Origin: an uncultured delta proteobacterium
GTDB taxonomy: Bacteria; Desulfobacterota; Syntrophia; Syntrophales; Smithellaceae
Reading direction: 5' to 3'
NCBI GenBank assembly: GCA_903904655.1
Contig: CAIVDK010000049.1
Coordinates: forward strand, 1 to 42,508
Length of the DNA stretch: 42,508 bases
The position numbers and the translations under genes are program-made. Positions within the stretch are counted from its first letter, which is position 1. The number at the start of each line of letters is the position of its first letter. Positions 11,976 to 21,046 of the stretch are shown here, in pieces. The notes below the pieces were generated by a model that saw nothing but the letters and a program-made list of their open reading frames with translations, ran no database searches and was not told the origin of the DNA.

Positions 11976-13733
11976 ATGGAAACTTTCAAAAGATTGTTAT
12001 TCATGGCCAAGCAATATTATGTACGCTTTATCTTTGCCGCGCTTTGCATGATCATTGCCGGAGGTTTGCAATCCGCTCTGCCGCTGATTTCTAAGCCGGC
12101 TATTGACGAAATATTTGTCAGTAAAAATATTGGGGCCTTAAAATGGATCCCCTTTGCCATTGTCGGCATTTTTCTGTTTAAAGGATTGTGCAACTATGGA
12201 CAGTCTATTTTAATGAGTTCTATCGGCTTGCGCATCGTTACCGATTTGCGCAATAAACTTTACGAAAAAATTCAGAACCAATCTTTATCTTTTTTTGCCG
12301 AACATCCCACTGGATTGCTGATGTCACGGATCACCAATGATGTTCAATCCGTTCAGACCGCGTCATCGGAGGCTATAACAGCATTAATCAAAGACAGCTT
12401 TATGCTATTATCATTGGTGGGGGTTATTTTCTACACGGACTGGAAACTGGCACTGATTGCCATGATTGTTTTCCCCCTGGCCATCTATCCCATTTCCCTG
12501 TTTGGCAGAAAAATGCGCAAGGTGACAACGTCCACGCAAATCACAATGGGAACCCTGAGCTCCCTTTTGCAGGAAACCATTTCCGGAACACGCATCGTCA
12601 AAGCCTTTTGCATGGAAAAATATGAAAATGCAAGATTCGCCGCGGAAAATGAAAGGCTGTTTAAATATAACATGAAAGCCGTTTCCGTAAACGCCATTTC
12701 CAGCCCCCTCATGGATTTTCTGGGCGGATTGGGGATTGCCGCCGTCATTTTTTATGGCGGCTTCAACGTCGTGCAAGGCCATTCCACGCCCGGCACTTTT
12801 TTCTCTTTTATTGCCGCGCTGCTGATGCTCTACGAGCCGGTTAAACGACTGACCAATATCAATAACACCATCAATCAGGGCATTGCCGGTGCCGACCGTA
12901 TTTTTGATATCATCGACCGCATACCGGATATTGAAGATAAACCGAATGCCATTGTGCTGCCCTCTGTTACCCAAGGCGTCGAGATTAAAAATGCGACGTT
13001 TTGCTATGAAACAACGCCGGTGCTGAAGAATATTAATCTCTCGATCAGGGCTGGTGAAGTTGTCGCATTTGTTGGTATGAGCGGCGGCGGCAAAACATCG
13101 CTGGTGAATCTGATTCCCCGTTTTTACGACGTCTCCACCGGACGCGTCCTGATCGATGGTTATGATATCCGCGACGTCACACTGCAATCGTTGCGCGGCC
13201 AGATCGCCATCGTCACGCAGCAGACCATTCTTTTTAATGATACCGTTAAAAACAACATCGCTTACGGCGATATACAAAGAACGGAAGAAGATATCTTCAA
13301 CGCCGCCCGCGCGGCCAACGCCCATGACTTCATCAGCCGGCTGCCCAAGGGATACGAATCCAATATCGGAGAACTGGGCACCAAGCTGTCCGGCGGTGAA
13401 AAGCAACGCATCTCCATTGCGCGGGCATTGCTCAAAGACGCGCCTATTCTGATTCTGGACGAAGCAACGTCGTCGCTGGATACGGAAGCCGAAATTGAAG
13501 TACAGGACGCGCTCGACAATCTGATGAAAGGGCGCACCACGCTGGTCATCGCGCATCGGCTTTCCACCATCCGCAATGCCGACCGGATCATTGCCCTGGT
13601 CAACGGGGAGATCGTGGAAGAAGGCAATCACGAAGCCCTGATGGCTAAAAAAGGCGAATATTACCGCTTGTATAATTTGCAATTCAAAGATGAAGGAAAC
13701 AGCAATGATCGATTGGCAAAGGATCTGGAATGA
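11976..13733 (+). CDS. msbA: lipid A export ABC transporter MsbA
   Basis: Inner-membrane flippase that moves lipid A-core to the periplasmic leaflet. The 585-aa half-transporter has six predicted membrane helices in residues about 15-310, then an ATPase domain. Walker A is GMSGGGKTS (367-375), followed by the signature LSGGEKQRISIARAL, Walker B ILILDEATSSLD and the H-loop IAHRLST. Length matches E. coli MsbA (582 aa). AGGA precedes the ATG by about six bases. Its end overlaps lpxK. Its position between lpxB and lpxK supports lipid A as the substrate over other ABC exporters. Confidence 0.93.
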   Translation: METFKRLLFMAKQYYVRFIFAALCMIIAGGLQSALPLISKPAIDEIFVSKNIGALKWIPFAIVGIFLFKGLCNYGQSILMSSIGLRIVTDLRNKLYEKIQNQSLSFFAEHPTGLLMSRITNDVQSVQTASSEAITALIKDSFMLLSLVGVIFYTDWKLALIAMIVFPLAIYPISLFGRKMRKVTTSTQITMGTLSSLLQETISGTRIVKAFCMEKYENARFAAENERLFKYNMKAVSVNAISSPLMDFLGGLGIAAVIFYGGFNVVQGHSTPGTFFSFIAALLMLYEPVKRLTNINNTINQGIAGADRIFDIIDRIPDIEDKPNAIVLPSVTQGVEIKNATFCYETTPVLKNINLSIRAGEVVAFVGMSGGGKTSLVNLIPRFYDVSTGRVLIDGYDIRDVTLQSLRGQIAIVTQQTILFNDTVKNNIAYGDIQRTEEDIFNAARAANAHDFISRLPKGYESNIGELGTKLSGGEKQRISIARALLKDAPILILDEATSSLDTEAEIEVQDALDNLMKGRTTLVIAHRLSTIRNADRIIALVNGEIVEEGNHEALMAKKGEYYRLYNLQFKDEGNSNDRLAKDLE

Positions 13734-14817
13734 TAACGATTCGGTGCGACGCATCAGTCCGACAAGAGTAATCCTATTGCTCTTTTCGCTGCTCTATCGG
13801 CTGATCATTCATTGGCGAAACCGACTCTACGATCGACAGATTCTGAAGCCTGTCAAACTTTCCTGCCCGGTCATCAGCGTCGGCAACATTACCGTCGGCG
13901 GTACGGGGAAAACGCCCTGTGTCATCATGCTTGCAAAAATACTTCAGCGACACGGTTTGAAGCCGGCGATTATCAGTCGCGGTTATGGCGCCAAAAGCGC
14001 CCAACCCGTTAACATCGTTTCCGATGGAAAAAGCATTCTGCTTAGAGCGGATATCGCCGGTGACGAGCCGCTGCTTATCGCCCGGTCGCTGCCGGATATT
14101 CCGGTCGTCACAGGAGCCAGACGCCGCCTGACCGGACCGGCGGCCATCGACCGATTCGGAGCGGATGTACTGATCTGTGATGACGCTTTCCAGCACCGTC
14201 AAATCTTTCGGGATATCGATATTGTTTTGCTCGACGCCGAAAAACCTCTGGGCAACGGTCATCTTCTGCCGGCAGGCGAGCTTCGCGAACCAATTGGCGG
14301 CCTCGACCGCGCCAGTTGTTTTATTCTGACCCGCGCAGGCGAGACTGAGCGCTTGAATCAGGACGTCACCCGGATCGCAAACGCGTCGCATGTCCCCGTG
14401 TTTTTAGCCATTCATCGGTTCAAGGAGATGATCAGACCGGAGGAGAGTCTTCCCGTGCCGCCTGGTGATCTTCGTGGTAAAAAAGTTTGCGCTTTTTGCG
14501 GCATCGCCCGACCTGCGTCCTTTAAGAAAACGCTACTGGAAGCGGATGCAAAAATTCTATCTTTTGATCCTTACCCCGATCATCATATTTTCAGGGATTA
14601 CGATCTTGAAGAATTAAAGGACAAATTTACCAACCTGCACGCCGATTATCTAGTCACAACGGAAAAGGATGCCATGCGACTAACCGGTTATCCCGAATTC
14701 TTAAAAATGGTTTGTATTCTGCGCATGGAAATGGAAATAAAACCATCCCTGTCGTCATTCGAAAATTTTATCGTAGAGCGGTTGACCGCTGCTGCGAAGA
14801 GTAGTGAACATCTATAG
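13705..14817 (+). CDS. lpxK: tetraacyldisaccharide 4'-kinase LpxK
   Basis: Phosphorylates the 4'-position of the lipid A disaccharide. The 370-aa protein has a membrane-associated N-terminal helix (RVILLLFSLLYRLI) and the Walker A region SVGNITVGGTGKTP (about 58-71). The conserved DDAFQH segment lies in the middle, and VTTEKDAMRL comes near the C-terminus. I use ATG 13705, with AAGGAA upstream, rather than ATG 13690; it overlaps msbA by 29 bases. The stop codon lies at the edge of a heptamer-periodic tract that fills the gap to the next gene. Confidence 0.94.
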   Translation: MIDWQRIWNDNDSVRRISPTRVILLLFSLLYRLIIHWRNRLYDRQILKPVKLSCPVISVGNITVGGTGKTPCVIMLAKILQRHGLKPAIISRGYGAKSAQPVNIVSDGKSILLRADIAGDEPLLIARSLPDIPVVTGARRRLTGPAAIDRFGADVLICDDAFQHRQIFRDIDIVLLDAEKPLGNGHLLPAGELREPIGGLDRASCFILTRAGETERLNQDVTRIANASHVPVFLAIHRFKEMIRPEESLPVPPGDLRGKKVCAFCGIARPASFKKTLLEADAKILSFDPYPDHHIFRDYDLEELKDKFTNLHADYLVTTEKDAMRLTGYPEFLKMVCILRMEMEIKPSLSSFENFIVERLTAAAKSSEHL

Positions 14818-14897
14818 TGGATGGCGGGCAGGACTATGGCTATGGGTGATAGGCGTGAATTACTTTTTTACTTAACACTTAAAACTATTTTTTATTT
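14818..14897 (+). repeat. heptamer-periodic tract 1 (lpxK-lpxL gap)
   Basis: The whole 80-base gap reads as consecutive 7-mers: TGGATGG, CGGGCAG, GACTATG, GCTATGG, GTGATAG, GCGTGAA, TTACTTT, TTTACTT, AACACTT, AAAACTA, TTTTTTA. Exact complements of TGGATGG and GTGATAG recur in tract 4. The ACTTAAC, ACTTAAA and ACTATTT words recur in tract 5. The tract runs up to ATG 14898 and contains no Shine-Dalgarno sequence. Confidence 0.65.
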
Positions 14898-15785
14898 ATG
14901 AACATGAAAATGAACATGAAAATTGCCAAAGCCATGGATCGCGCCGTACCTCTGTGCGTCAAACGATTGATCGCTATTGGTTTATCCGGTTTGCTTTATC
15001 ACCTCTCGCTCAAGCACAAACTGATCGCCGTTCATAATCTGACGCGTGCGTTTCCCGAAAAATCTTTGCCGGATATTTTAAAAATCGCCAAATCCTCCTA
15101 CACCAGTTTTGCCTTGATGCTGGCGGAGTTTACTGATATTTATTATCTCAACAAGAACAATCTGCATCGCCGGGTATCCGTCAGAGGTCTGGAATATTAC
15201 GATGAAGCCTGCCGCGCGGGCAAGGGCGTATTGCTTTTTTCCGCTCATTTCGGCAACTGGGAAATCGGCAACGCCGCGCTGGCGATTTTGTCTAGACCGC
15301 CGATGTTTATGGCCCGCATTATGGACAGCCCTTTTCTGGAAAATGTAATCAGTTATGTACGTGCTGCTCACGGTATTGCCATCATCCACAAGGAAAAAGC
15401 CATGCGGCTGACGCTGCGGCTGTTAAGAAAGGGTGAAGCCATTCAATTATTGATCGATCAGAACGTCTCCGTTCAAGACGGCATCTTTGTCGATTTTTTC
15501 GGACGCCCGGCTTGCACCACCTCCGGGGTCGCGCTCATGGCTTTGCATACGGGGGCGGCGGTGCTGCCGATTTTTACCACACGCATGCCGGACGGAAGAT
15601 ATATAACCGAAATCGGTCCGCAAGTAGAAACCATCATGACCGGCAACCGCGATCAGGACGTGCTTACGAACACACAAAACTACAACAGCATTATTGAAAA
15701 TCATATCCGTAACTATCCCGGACAGTGGCTCTGGCTGCATCAGCGCTGGAAGACCAAACGCTGCCAGGCCATGAGGAATTCGTGA
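14898..15785 (+). CDS. lysophospholipid/lipid A acyltransferase (LpxL/HtrB family)
   Basis: Membrane-associated enzyme that adds a secondary acyl chain to lipid A. The 295-aa protein carries the HX4E catalytic motif in SAHFGNWE and the conserved C-terminal WLWLHQRWKT. The gene begins with a 12-base tandem duplication (ATGAACATGAAA twice), so several ATGs compete as starts and the N-terminus reads MNMKMNMK. No Shine-Dalgarno sequence is visible, and a heptamer-periodic tract ends at the ATG. The stop TGA lies inside a second such tract. Context after lpxK supports a lipid A role. LpxL, LpxM and LpxP types cannot be separated, so no symbol is given. Confidence 0.88.
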   Translation: MNMKMNMKIAKAMDRAVPLCVKRLIAIGLSGLLYHLSLKHKLIAVHNLTRAFPEKSLPDILKIAKSSYTSFALMLAEFTDIYYLNKNNLHRRVSVRGLEYYDEACRAGKGVLLFSAHFGNWEIGNAALAILSRPPMFMARIMDSPFLENVISYVRAAHGIAIIHKEKAMRLTLRLLRKGEAIQLLIDQNVSVQDGIFVDFFGRPACTTSGVALMALHTGAAVLPIFTTRMPDGRYITEIGPQVETIMTGNRDQDVLTNTQNYNSIIENHIRNYPGQWLWLHQRWKTKRCQAMRNS

Positions 15786-15843
15786 AACGTATCTCGCATT
15801 TCGGGGTTCACGGGATACGAGATACTGGATGCGAAATACGAGG
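15781..15843 (+). repeat. heptamer-periodic tract 2 (lpxL-waaF gap)
   Basis: Nine consecutive 7-mers are visible: CGTGAAA, CGTATCT, CGCATTT, CGGGGTT, CACGGGA, TACGAGA, TACTGGA, TGCGAAA, TACGAGG. Within it GTATCTCG (15789-15796) and CGAGATAC (15818-15825) are perfect inverted repeats, as are CGTGAA (15781-15786) and TTCACG (15807-15812). The tract contains the lpxL-like stop codon and ends eight bases before the waaF TTG start. Confidence 0.65.
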
Positions 15844-15851
15844 AAAAAGCC

Positions 15852-16907
15852 TTGATACTGGAAGCAAAAAACAAACTGCCTCAAACAGGCCTCAATAAAA
15901 TATTGATTCGCGGCACCAACTGGGTCGGTGACGCCGTGATGACGCTGCCTGCCGTTGCCTCTGTGCGAGCGGCCTATCCGCGCGCACATCTGGCCATTTT
16001 GGCCAAGCCGCCCATTGACGATATTTATAAAATGTTTTCAGCCGCGGATGAAATCATCCCTTATGAAAATAAATACGATAATCCCGTGGGTATCTTTCAA
16101 TTGGCCTGGCGGCTGCGCCTTAAAAAATTCGACGCGGCCATTCTTCTGCAAAACGCCGTAGAAGCAGCCATCATGACATTGGCGGCAGGTATTCCCCTGC
16201 GCGCCGGATTTAACACCGACGGCCGCGGTGCTCTGCTTACGCATGATATCCGTCGCACCGGCGATATCCTGAAAGGTCATCAGATCGATTATTATCTGGA
16301 AATGGTCAAAGCCCTGGGCTGCGCGGATATTGACCGCGCCATGCATCTGGAAACGCATATATCACCCGCGACCGCCAGGGACATCATCAGGCAATACGTA
16401 TCCGGAAACGGCGAGCCGGTGATCGGCATTGCGCCCGGCGCCACCTACGGCCCGGCCAAGCGCTGGATGCCGGAAAGATTCGCGGCGGTGGCCGATCGTT
16501 TAAGCGCCGATCTGGATGCGCGGGTTGTGCTTTTCGGCGGAAAGAGTGACTGGGAAACAGCCGAACAGGTGCGAAAAAACGCGCGAACGGACATGATCAA
16601 TATCGCCGGAAAAACAACCTTACAGGAAGCGGTTTATTGCATTTCCCAATGCCGGTTATTTATCAGCAATGATTCGGGCCTCATGCATGTGGCTGGCGCT
16701 CTGAACATTCCCACGGTCGCCATTTTCGGCTCGACCAATCCCGTCACCACATCGCCCGCGGGAGAGAAAACCATTCTGGTGCGCAAACCCGTATTGTGCA
16801 GCCCCTGTCTGAAAAAGACCTGCCCGACGGATTTCCGCTGCATGACTCTGATCACGGTTGACGATGTCGTCGCGGCGGCCAATACATTATTATTAAAGAA
16901 AAGTTGA
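15852..16907 (+). CDS. waaF: lipopolysaccharide heptosyltransferase II (WaaF, GT9)
   Basis: Adds a heptose to the LPS inner core at the cytoplasmic face of the inner membrane. The 351-aa GT9 protein begins its N-terminal Rossmann domain with KILIRGTNWVGDAVMTLP, the typical heptosyltransferase II signature. The donor-binding part has ISNDSGLMHVAGAL and AIFGSTNPVTTSP. The predicted start is TTG 15852, with GAGGA upstream. gmhB follows after six bases and the heptosyltransferase I gene comes next, giving an inner-core heptose module. Confidence 0.9.
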   Translation: MILEAKNKLPQTGLNKILIRGTNWVGDAVMTLPAVASVRAAYPRAHLAILAKPPIDDIYKMFSAADEIIPYENKYDNPVGIFQLAWRLRLKKFDAAILLQNAVEAAIMTLAAGIPLRAGFNTDGRGALLTHDIRRTGDILKGHQIDYYLEMVKALGCADIDRAMHLETHISPATARDIIRQYVSGNGEPVIGIAPGATYGPAKRWMPERFAAVADRLSADLDARVVLFGGKSDWETAEQVRKNARTDMINIAGKTTLQEAVYCISQCRLFISNDSGLMHVAGALNIPTVAIFGSTNPVTTSPAGEKTILVRKPVLCSPCLKKTCPTDFRCMTLITVDDVVAAANTLLLKKS

Positions 16908-16913
16908 CTCGCC

Positions 16914-17501
16914 ATGAAAAAAAACACAGCCATATTTCTGGACCGCGACGGAACCATTAACGACGAAGTCGGCTATCTCGACCATGAGAACAAACTGCAG
17001 ATCATTCCGGCCGCTTTCGAAGCCATTCGCCTGATTAACGAAAGCGGCATGAAAGCCGTGGTCATCACCAATCAGGCCGGTGTCGCCAGAGGATTCTTCA
17101 CGGAAGAATATGTCCGTAAAATAAACGGACATATTCAGAGTGCGCTTCTGGAGCAGGGCGCTCTGATCGATCGGTTTTATTTCTGTCCGCATCACCCGAC
17201 AGAAGGAAATGATCCTTATCGCAGAATTTGCAGCTGCCGAAAACCAGAACCGGGAATGCTCCAACAGGCTGCGACGGATCTGGACATTGACCTTACCCGA
17301 TCCTATCTCATCGGAGACCGTTTCCAGGACATTGAGACGGCTCACCGGGCCGGCGCCAGGGGCATCCTGGTCATGACGGGATATGGGCAGGATTTGATGC
17401 AGGAGGTCGGGCCGGACCGGGCCAATAAATTGAATCAACCCGATTATGTCGCCAGAGATATTCTGGAGGCGGTTCACTGGATATTGAAGGATCGAACGTG
17501 A
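16914..17501 (+). CDS. gmhB: D-glycero-D-manno-heptose 1,7-bisphosphate phosphatase
   Basis: HAD-superfamily phosphatase that removes the 7-phosphate during ADP-heptose synthesis. The 195-aa protein has the nucleophile motif FLDRDGTIN (Asp10, Asp12), the motif II threonine in VVITNQAG, the Zn-binding loop CPHHP...CSCRKPEPGM and the acidic motif LIGDRFQDIE. The zinc loop is diagnostic of GmhB. The final GTGA overlaps the start of the next heptosyltransferase gene, so the two are translationally coupled. Confidence 0.92.
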   Translation: MKKNTAIFLDRDGTINDEVGYLDHENKLQIIPAAFEAIRLINESGMKAVVITNQAGVARGFFTEEYVRKINGHIQSALLEQGALIDRFYFCPHHPTEGNDPYRRICSCRKPEPGMLQQAATDLDIDLTRSYLIGDRFQDIETAHRAGARGILVMTGYGQDLMQEVGPDRANKLNQPDYVARDILEAVHWILKDRT

Positions 17502-18538
17502 ATATTCTGATTGTCAAACTAAGCGCTATCGGTGACTTGATTCACACCTTGCCTTCGCTTGCGGCAATGCGCCGTTTGTATCCCGATGCGCATATCACCT
17601 GGGTGGTGGAAGAAGCGGCGGCGGATCTCGTTCTGCATCATCCGTATCTGGATCAGGTTTTGATTTTCCGGCGCAAAAGCTGGATAAAAGAAATTAAAGC
17701 GGGTCAGTTTCATGAGGCATGGCGCGACGCGCTCTCTTTTTTGGCCGCACTGAAGAGTCGTCGGTATGATCTCGTCGTCGATTTTCACGGTCTGTTCAAA
17801 AGTTCGATAATCGTTTTTTTGAGCCAGGGCAAAAGAAAACTGGGCTATGATTCCTGGCAGGAACTGAGCGGCTTGTTTCTCAATGAAAAAATCCCGGAAA
17901 ACATGGACAAGCACGCGGTGGACCGCTACCTGGATTTCCCACGCCATCTGGGCGCGGTAGTCAAACAGGCCGAATTTATTTTGCCCATCAATCCGGAAGC
18001 GGAAGACAAGGCTAAGGCGCTGCTGGCATCTCATTGTCTGGAGAAAAAACAATACATTGCGGTCAGTCCTGTTGCCCTGTGGGATACCAAATTGTGGGAC
18101 AACCGGAAATTCGCCAAGCTTGCGGATGCCATCTCACAGCGGTTGAAAATTCCCGTTGTTTTCACCGGCCGGGACAAAGAATCTCTTGACAAAATCACAT
18201 CGCTCATGATCACAAGGCGGATCAATGTGGGTGGACAAACGACGCTTCCGGAATTGGCCTGCATCTATAAAGATGCATTGACTGTTATTACGACCGATTC
18301 CGGTCCCATGCATCTGGCGGCGGCCGTCGGCGTTCCTGTAATCGCTCTTTTCGGGCCAACCGATCCGGCCAGAACCGGTCCTTATGGAACAGGCCACACG
18401 ATTATTCGAGCAGGCCTTTCGTGCAGTCCGTGCCTGTTAAAAAAATGTCCAACTAAAAAATGCATGGAAGAAATAATGCCCGGCATGGTCTTTGAAGCAG
18501 TAGAAAAATTGGTAGGAAAAGCTCGTAGCTCACAGTGA
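17498..18538 (+). CDS. waaC: lipopolysaccharide heptosyltransferase I-like glycosyltransferase (GT9)
   Basis: GT9 transferase of 346 aa predicted to add the first heptose to Kdo. The N-terminus is ILIVKLSAIGDLIHTLPSL, typical of heptosyltransferase I. The C-terminal domain has TTDSGPMHLAAAVGVPVIALFGPTDPARTGPYG. It starts at a GTG that overlaps the gmhB stop. A cysteine-rich CSPCLLKKCPTKKCM segment near the end mirrors one in the waaF product. Assignment as WaaC rather than WaaQ or another GT9 member rests on the N-terminus and gene neighbours. Confidence 0.85.
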   Translation: MNILIVKLSAIGDLIHTLPSLAAMRRLYPDAHITWVVEEAAADLVLHHPYLDQVLIFRRKSWIKEIKAGQFHEAWRDALSFLAALKSRRYDLVVDFHGLFKSSIIVFLSQGKRKLGYDSWQELSGLFLNEKIPENMDKHAVDRYLDFPRHLGAVVKQAEFILPINPEAEDKAKALLASHCLEKKQYIAVSPVALWDTKLWDNRKFAKLADAISQRLKIPVVFTGRDKESLDKITSLMITRRINVGGQTTLPELACIYKDALTVITTDSGPMHLAAAVGVPVIALFGPTDPARTGPYGTGHTIIRAGLSCSPCLLKKCPTKKCMEEIMPGMVFEAVEKLVGKARSSQ

Positions 18539-18544
18539 ATCGAT

Positions 18545-18579
18545 GTTTAAGGTTTTAGGTGTTATATTTTAGGTGTCAG
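18545..18579 (+). repeat. heptamer-periodic tract 3
   Basis: Five 7-mers in register follow the waaC stop: GTTTAAG, GTTTTAG, GTGTTAT, ATTTTAG, GTGTCAG. They resemble the start of tract 5 (ATTTAAG, TATTAAG, TGATTAT). No promoter was recognised here. Confidence 0.55.
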
Positions 18580-18590
18580 GTAGCATTATC

Positions 18591-18620
18591 GTCATTCCGG
18601 GCAAGCAAAGCACGACCCGG
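18591..18620 (+). repeat. palindromic intergenic repeat fragment (REP-like)
   Basis: GTCATTCCGGG...GACCCGG forms a 5-bp stem (CCGGG 18597-18601, CCCGG 18616-18620) over a 14-base loop. It has the look of the dispersed TCATTCCGGGC...GACCCGG palindromes found between genes in many proteobacteria. Only one copy is in this window, so its repeat status is inferred. Confidence 0.4.
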
Positions 18621-18655
18621 CTGTGTGCCCTTTAGGGTAAATTCAGGAATGTAAA

Positions 18656-20326
18656 ATGATGAATCAAGCAAAGAGCCGGCAGCCGCAAGCGGCAGAAAAC
18701 AGATGTTACTTAAAACGTAAAAAGTTGAGCTATTCTTCCATGCACCATCCACTATCAGCTATCAGCTATCACCTATCCAACATCCCCCTTGCTCTGCTCC
18801 TCGCCGTGCTGCTCTTCATCCTGCATTTTCCGCTGCCGGCCAACGCGGCCTCATCGACAAACGTTTCCCTGGATCGTGATCTTTACCGCGACATGGAATT
18901 CTGGGCGGCTGAAGGCCTTGTCGGAAGCCAGTTGTATTCCATCAAACCCTTTGCCGGAAGTGAAGTCGGCAGGCAACTTATTGAGGCGCTGGATAAATGT
19001 TATGCTCAGAAAACGCCGTCCGCAACGTGCAGGGATATTCAAACGCGATACAGAAAACTTTTTAATGCGGAAATCACCGAGGCGCGATCCCCCGAAAACA
19101 TCAGCAACCTCTTTATAAAACCCGTGGAATCCTTTTCCGTTTCCTACAGCTATCTGAAAGGCCCTTTTTCCACTTTTAACAATGAGGGCATTCAATACGG
19201 CGAAGGCCACAACGCTCTGATCCAATTTCAATCGCAAGCCAGAGTCGGGCAGGTATTTTCTTTTTTTGTGCAGCCCGCCTTCATCTATAATCAGCATTTC
19301 GGCACTGACGAAGACGGCAGCCGGACCGACGTGCGCCTGCATAAGGGTTATGCAAAGCTGACGATCTTCAACGTTGAATTGCAGGCGGGCAGGGACTCTC
19401 TGTGGTGGGGACCGGGTTATCACGGCGCGCTGCTCATGTCCAACAACGCCCATCCCTTTGACATGATAAAATTATCCAATCCGGAACCGATCCTTCTGCC
19501 GTGGCTTTTTTCTTACCTGGGACCGGTGCAATTCAACTTGATTTTTTCACAGCTGAACGACGAAAGAAAAGGCCAGGAGCTGGCCAATCCTTTTCTATAT
19601 GGCATGCGGCTGGGTCTTAAACCGCATCCATATCTGGAACTGGGGGCATCCCATCTGGTTCTGTTTGGCGGCCCGGGACGGCGCAACCTGAGTCTCAGCG
19701 AGATCAACCAGATTCTCTTCGGCAATACCGATAGAGATCGCCAGAAAACAGAAAGCAACCAGGAATTTGCTGTTGATATGGCCCTGACTCTACCCAGACT
19801 TAAAAAATACATTTTTGTGGCTGACGGTATCAAGCTTTACGGTGAAATCGGCGCGGAGGATAACGGGTATCCCCCGACCAGCCGGGCATGGCTGGCAGGC
19901 CTGGCCATCTTTAAACCATTTGGGCTGGATAAAGCCGCCCTTCGCGGGGAGTATGCGACTACGGTTTTAGGGCCCTACAACGGACCGGACTCCTGGTATC
20001 GGCATGGAGCATATCCTATGCGTTATGAGGGTCGTATCTTCGGGCATCACATGGGAACCGAGGCCGAAGATTATTTCGTCGAATGGTCACAAAGTTTTGA
20101 CAAGTTTTGCTACAAACTGAGCTTTGACCAGGAAAGAAACGGCTTTAAAACAAAACTTTATACGCAGTCTAAAAATCAGTATCTGGGAGAATTAGGTTAC
20201 CGGGTCAATGATAACGTAAACATCTCGCTGCGTTACGCTTATGAAGAGATCAACAACCTCGGCAATGTCCGAGATGAGCGCCAGACGAATCACTTTCTAG
20301 GTCTGGAGACCGCCATTTATTTTTAG
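18656..20326 (+). CDS. Wzi-like outer-membrane beta-barrel (capsule assembly Wzi family)
   Basis: Outer-membrane protein of the family that anchors capsule or exopolysaccharide. The 556-aa ORF has a signal peptide core LALLLAVLLFILHF with cleavage near ANA, then a helical N-terminal region. A family-typical barrel section contains GRDSLWWGPGYHGALLMSNN and PWLFSYLGP. AGGA seven bases before ATG 18656 supports that start. It gives an unusually long leader, however, part of which is encoded by a heptamer repeat (18738-18779). ATG 18740, inside the repeat, is an alternative that would leave a normal-length signal peptide. It closes the LPS/heptose run, suggesting a surface polysaccharide partner. 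The polysaccharide is unknown. Confidence 0.85.
   Translation: MMNQAKSRQPQAAENRCYLKRKKLSYSSMHHPLSAISYHLSNIPLALLLAVLLFILHFPLPANAASSTNVSLDRDLYRDMEFWAAEGLVGSQLYSIKPFAGSEVGRQLIEALDKCYAQKTPSATCRDIQTRYRKLFNAEITEARSPENISNLFIKPVESFSVSYSYLKGPFSTFNNEGIQYGEGHNALIQFQSQARVGQVFSFFVQPAFIYNQHFGTDEDGSRTDVRLHKGYAKLTIFNVELQAGRDSLWWGPGYHGALLMSNNAHPFDMIKLSNPEPILLPWLFSYLGPVQFNLIFSQLNDERKGQELANPFLYGMRLGLKPHPYLELGASHLVLFGGPGRRNLSLSEINQILFGNTDRDRQKTESNQEFAVDMALTLPRLKKYIFVADGIKLYGEIGAEDNGYPPTSRAWLAGLAIFKPFGLDKAALRGEYATTVLGPYNGPDSWYRHGAYPMRYEGRIFGHHMGTEAEDYFVEWSQSFDKFCYKLSFDQERNGFKTKLYTQSKNQYLGELGYRVNDNVNISLRYAYEEINNLGNVRDERQTNHFLGLETAIYF
18738..18779 (+). repeat. heptamer-periodic tract 4, inside the Wzi-like gene
   Basis: Six consecutive 7-mers: CCATGCA, CCATCCA, CTATCAG, CTATCAG, CTATCAC, CTATCCA. 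Tract 1 carries the complements of CCATCCA and CTATCAC. The tract is in frame and encodes part of the leader upstream of the signal-peptide core. Confidence 0.75.
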
Positions 20327-20395
20327 TCCATTCCATTTCCAGGACAGGTTTGGATTAGATCAGGCGGCTTATCCTTTATACTTCCACCTTGATTC

Positions 20396-21046
20396 TCATT
20401 CTGCTCTGTATAGTTTGTTGGCCTCCATGTAACGGATAACGTTGTCCGGCACCAAGTATCTGATTGATTGGCCTTGGTGAATCCTTTTCCGAATACCTGA
20501 GGATGAAATATCCAAAAAGGTTGTTTTGCGGAAAAAAACAGAGCCGCCTTGCGGGTCTTTAAAAATTTCGTTTTGCTGATCATAAACAAAACGCGCGGCG
20601 ATATCGGGTGGCAGGATATGAACCAGACCCTTATTTTCATAGCCCGGTCTGGTCATCACCGCAAAGTGGCAAAGCGATAAAAGCTTTGCCCATTTATACC
20701 AGGTGGTGATCGCGTCAAATGCATCCTGGCCGGTAATGAAATATAATTCTAAACTTTTATCATAGGTATCTAAAAAATATTGGACGGTATCCATCGAGTA
20801 GGATTGCCCCGGCCGCAGGTTTTCCACATCTGAAAAAGAAAATTGATCATTCCCTTCGATGGCCAAGCGTATCATTTGCAAACGATGTTGAAAGGGTGCA
20901 ATCACGCACGCCGTCTTATGCGGCGGCAGGGCTGCGGGAATAAAGATCACGCGATCCAGATTTAGAAGCGCGATCAGTTCCTGGGCGGCACGCATGTGAC
21001 CGAAATGAACCGGGTCAAATGTCCCGCCGAAAAGTCCCCATTTCAT
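20396..21046 (-). CDS. nadD: nicotinate-nucleotide adenylyltransferase NadD
   Basis: Makes nicotinate adenine dinucleotide from NaMN and ATP in NAD synthesis. The 216-aa protein opens with [20 protein letters not shown], the nucleotidyltransferase HxGH signature. It carries the second motif [10 protein letters not shown] near the C-terminus. Its ATG overlaps the proA stop by four bases, so the two form a minus-strand operon. It converges with the Wzi-like gene; the 69 bases between their ends show no clear terminator. Confidence 0.95.
   Translation of the reverse strand: MKWGLFGGTFDPVHFGHMRAAQELIALLNLDRVIFIPAALPPHKTACVIAPFQHRLQMIRLAIEGNDQFSFSDVENLRPGQSYSMDTVQYFLDTYDKSLELYFITGQDAFDAITTWYKWAKLLSLCHFAVMTRPGYENKGLVHILPPDIAARFVYDQQNEIFKDPQGGSVFFRKTTFLDISSSGIRKRIHQGQSIRYLVPDNVIRYMEANKLYRAE

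Noticed and set aside
12411-13754. 447-aa minus-strand ORF opposite msbA
   Set aside because: It is antisense to a complete MsbA with all ABC motifs. Its translation has no recognisable domain, so it is a codon-bias shadow.
18539-18655. CRISPR array in the repeat-rich gap
   Set aside because: The units are 7-bp and degenerate or a single palindrome, with no 20-40-bp direct repeats and unique spacers, and no cas genes.
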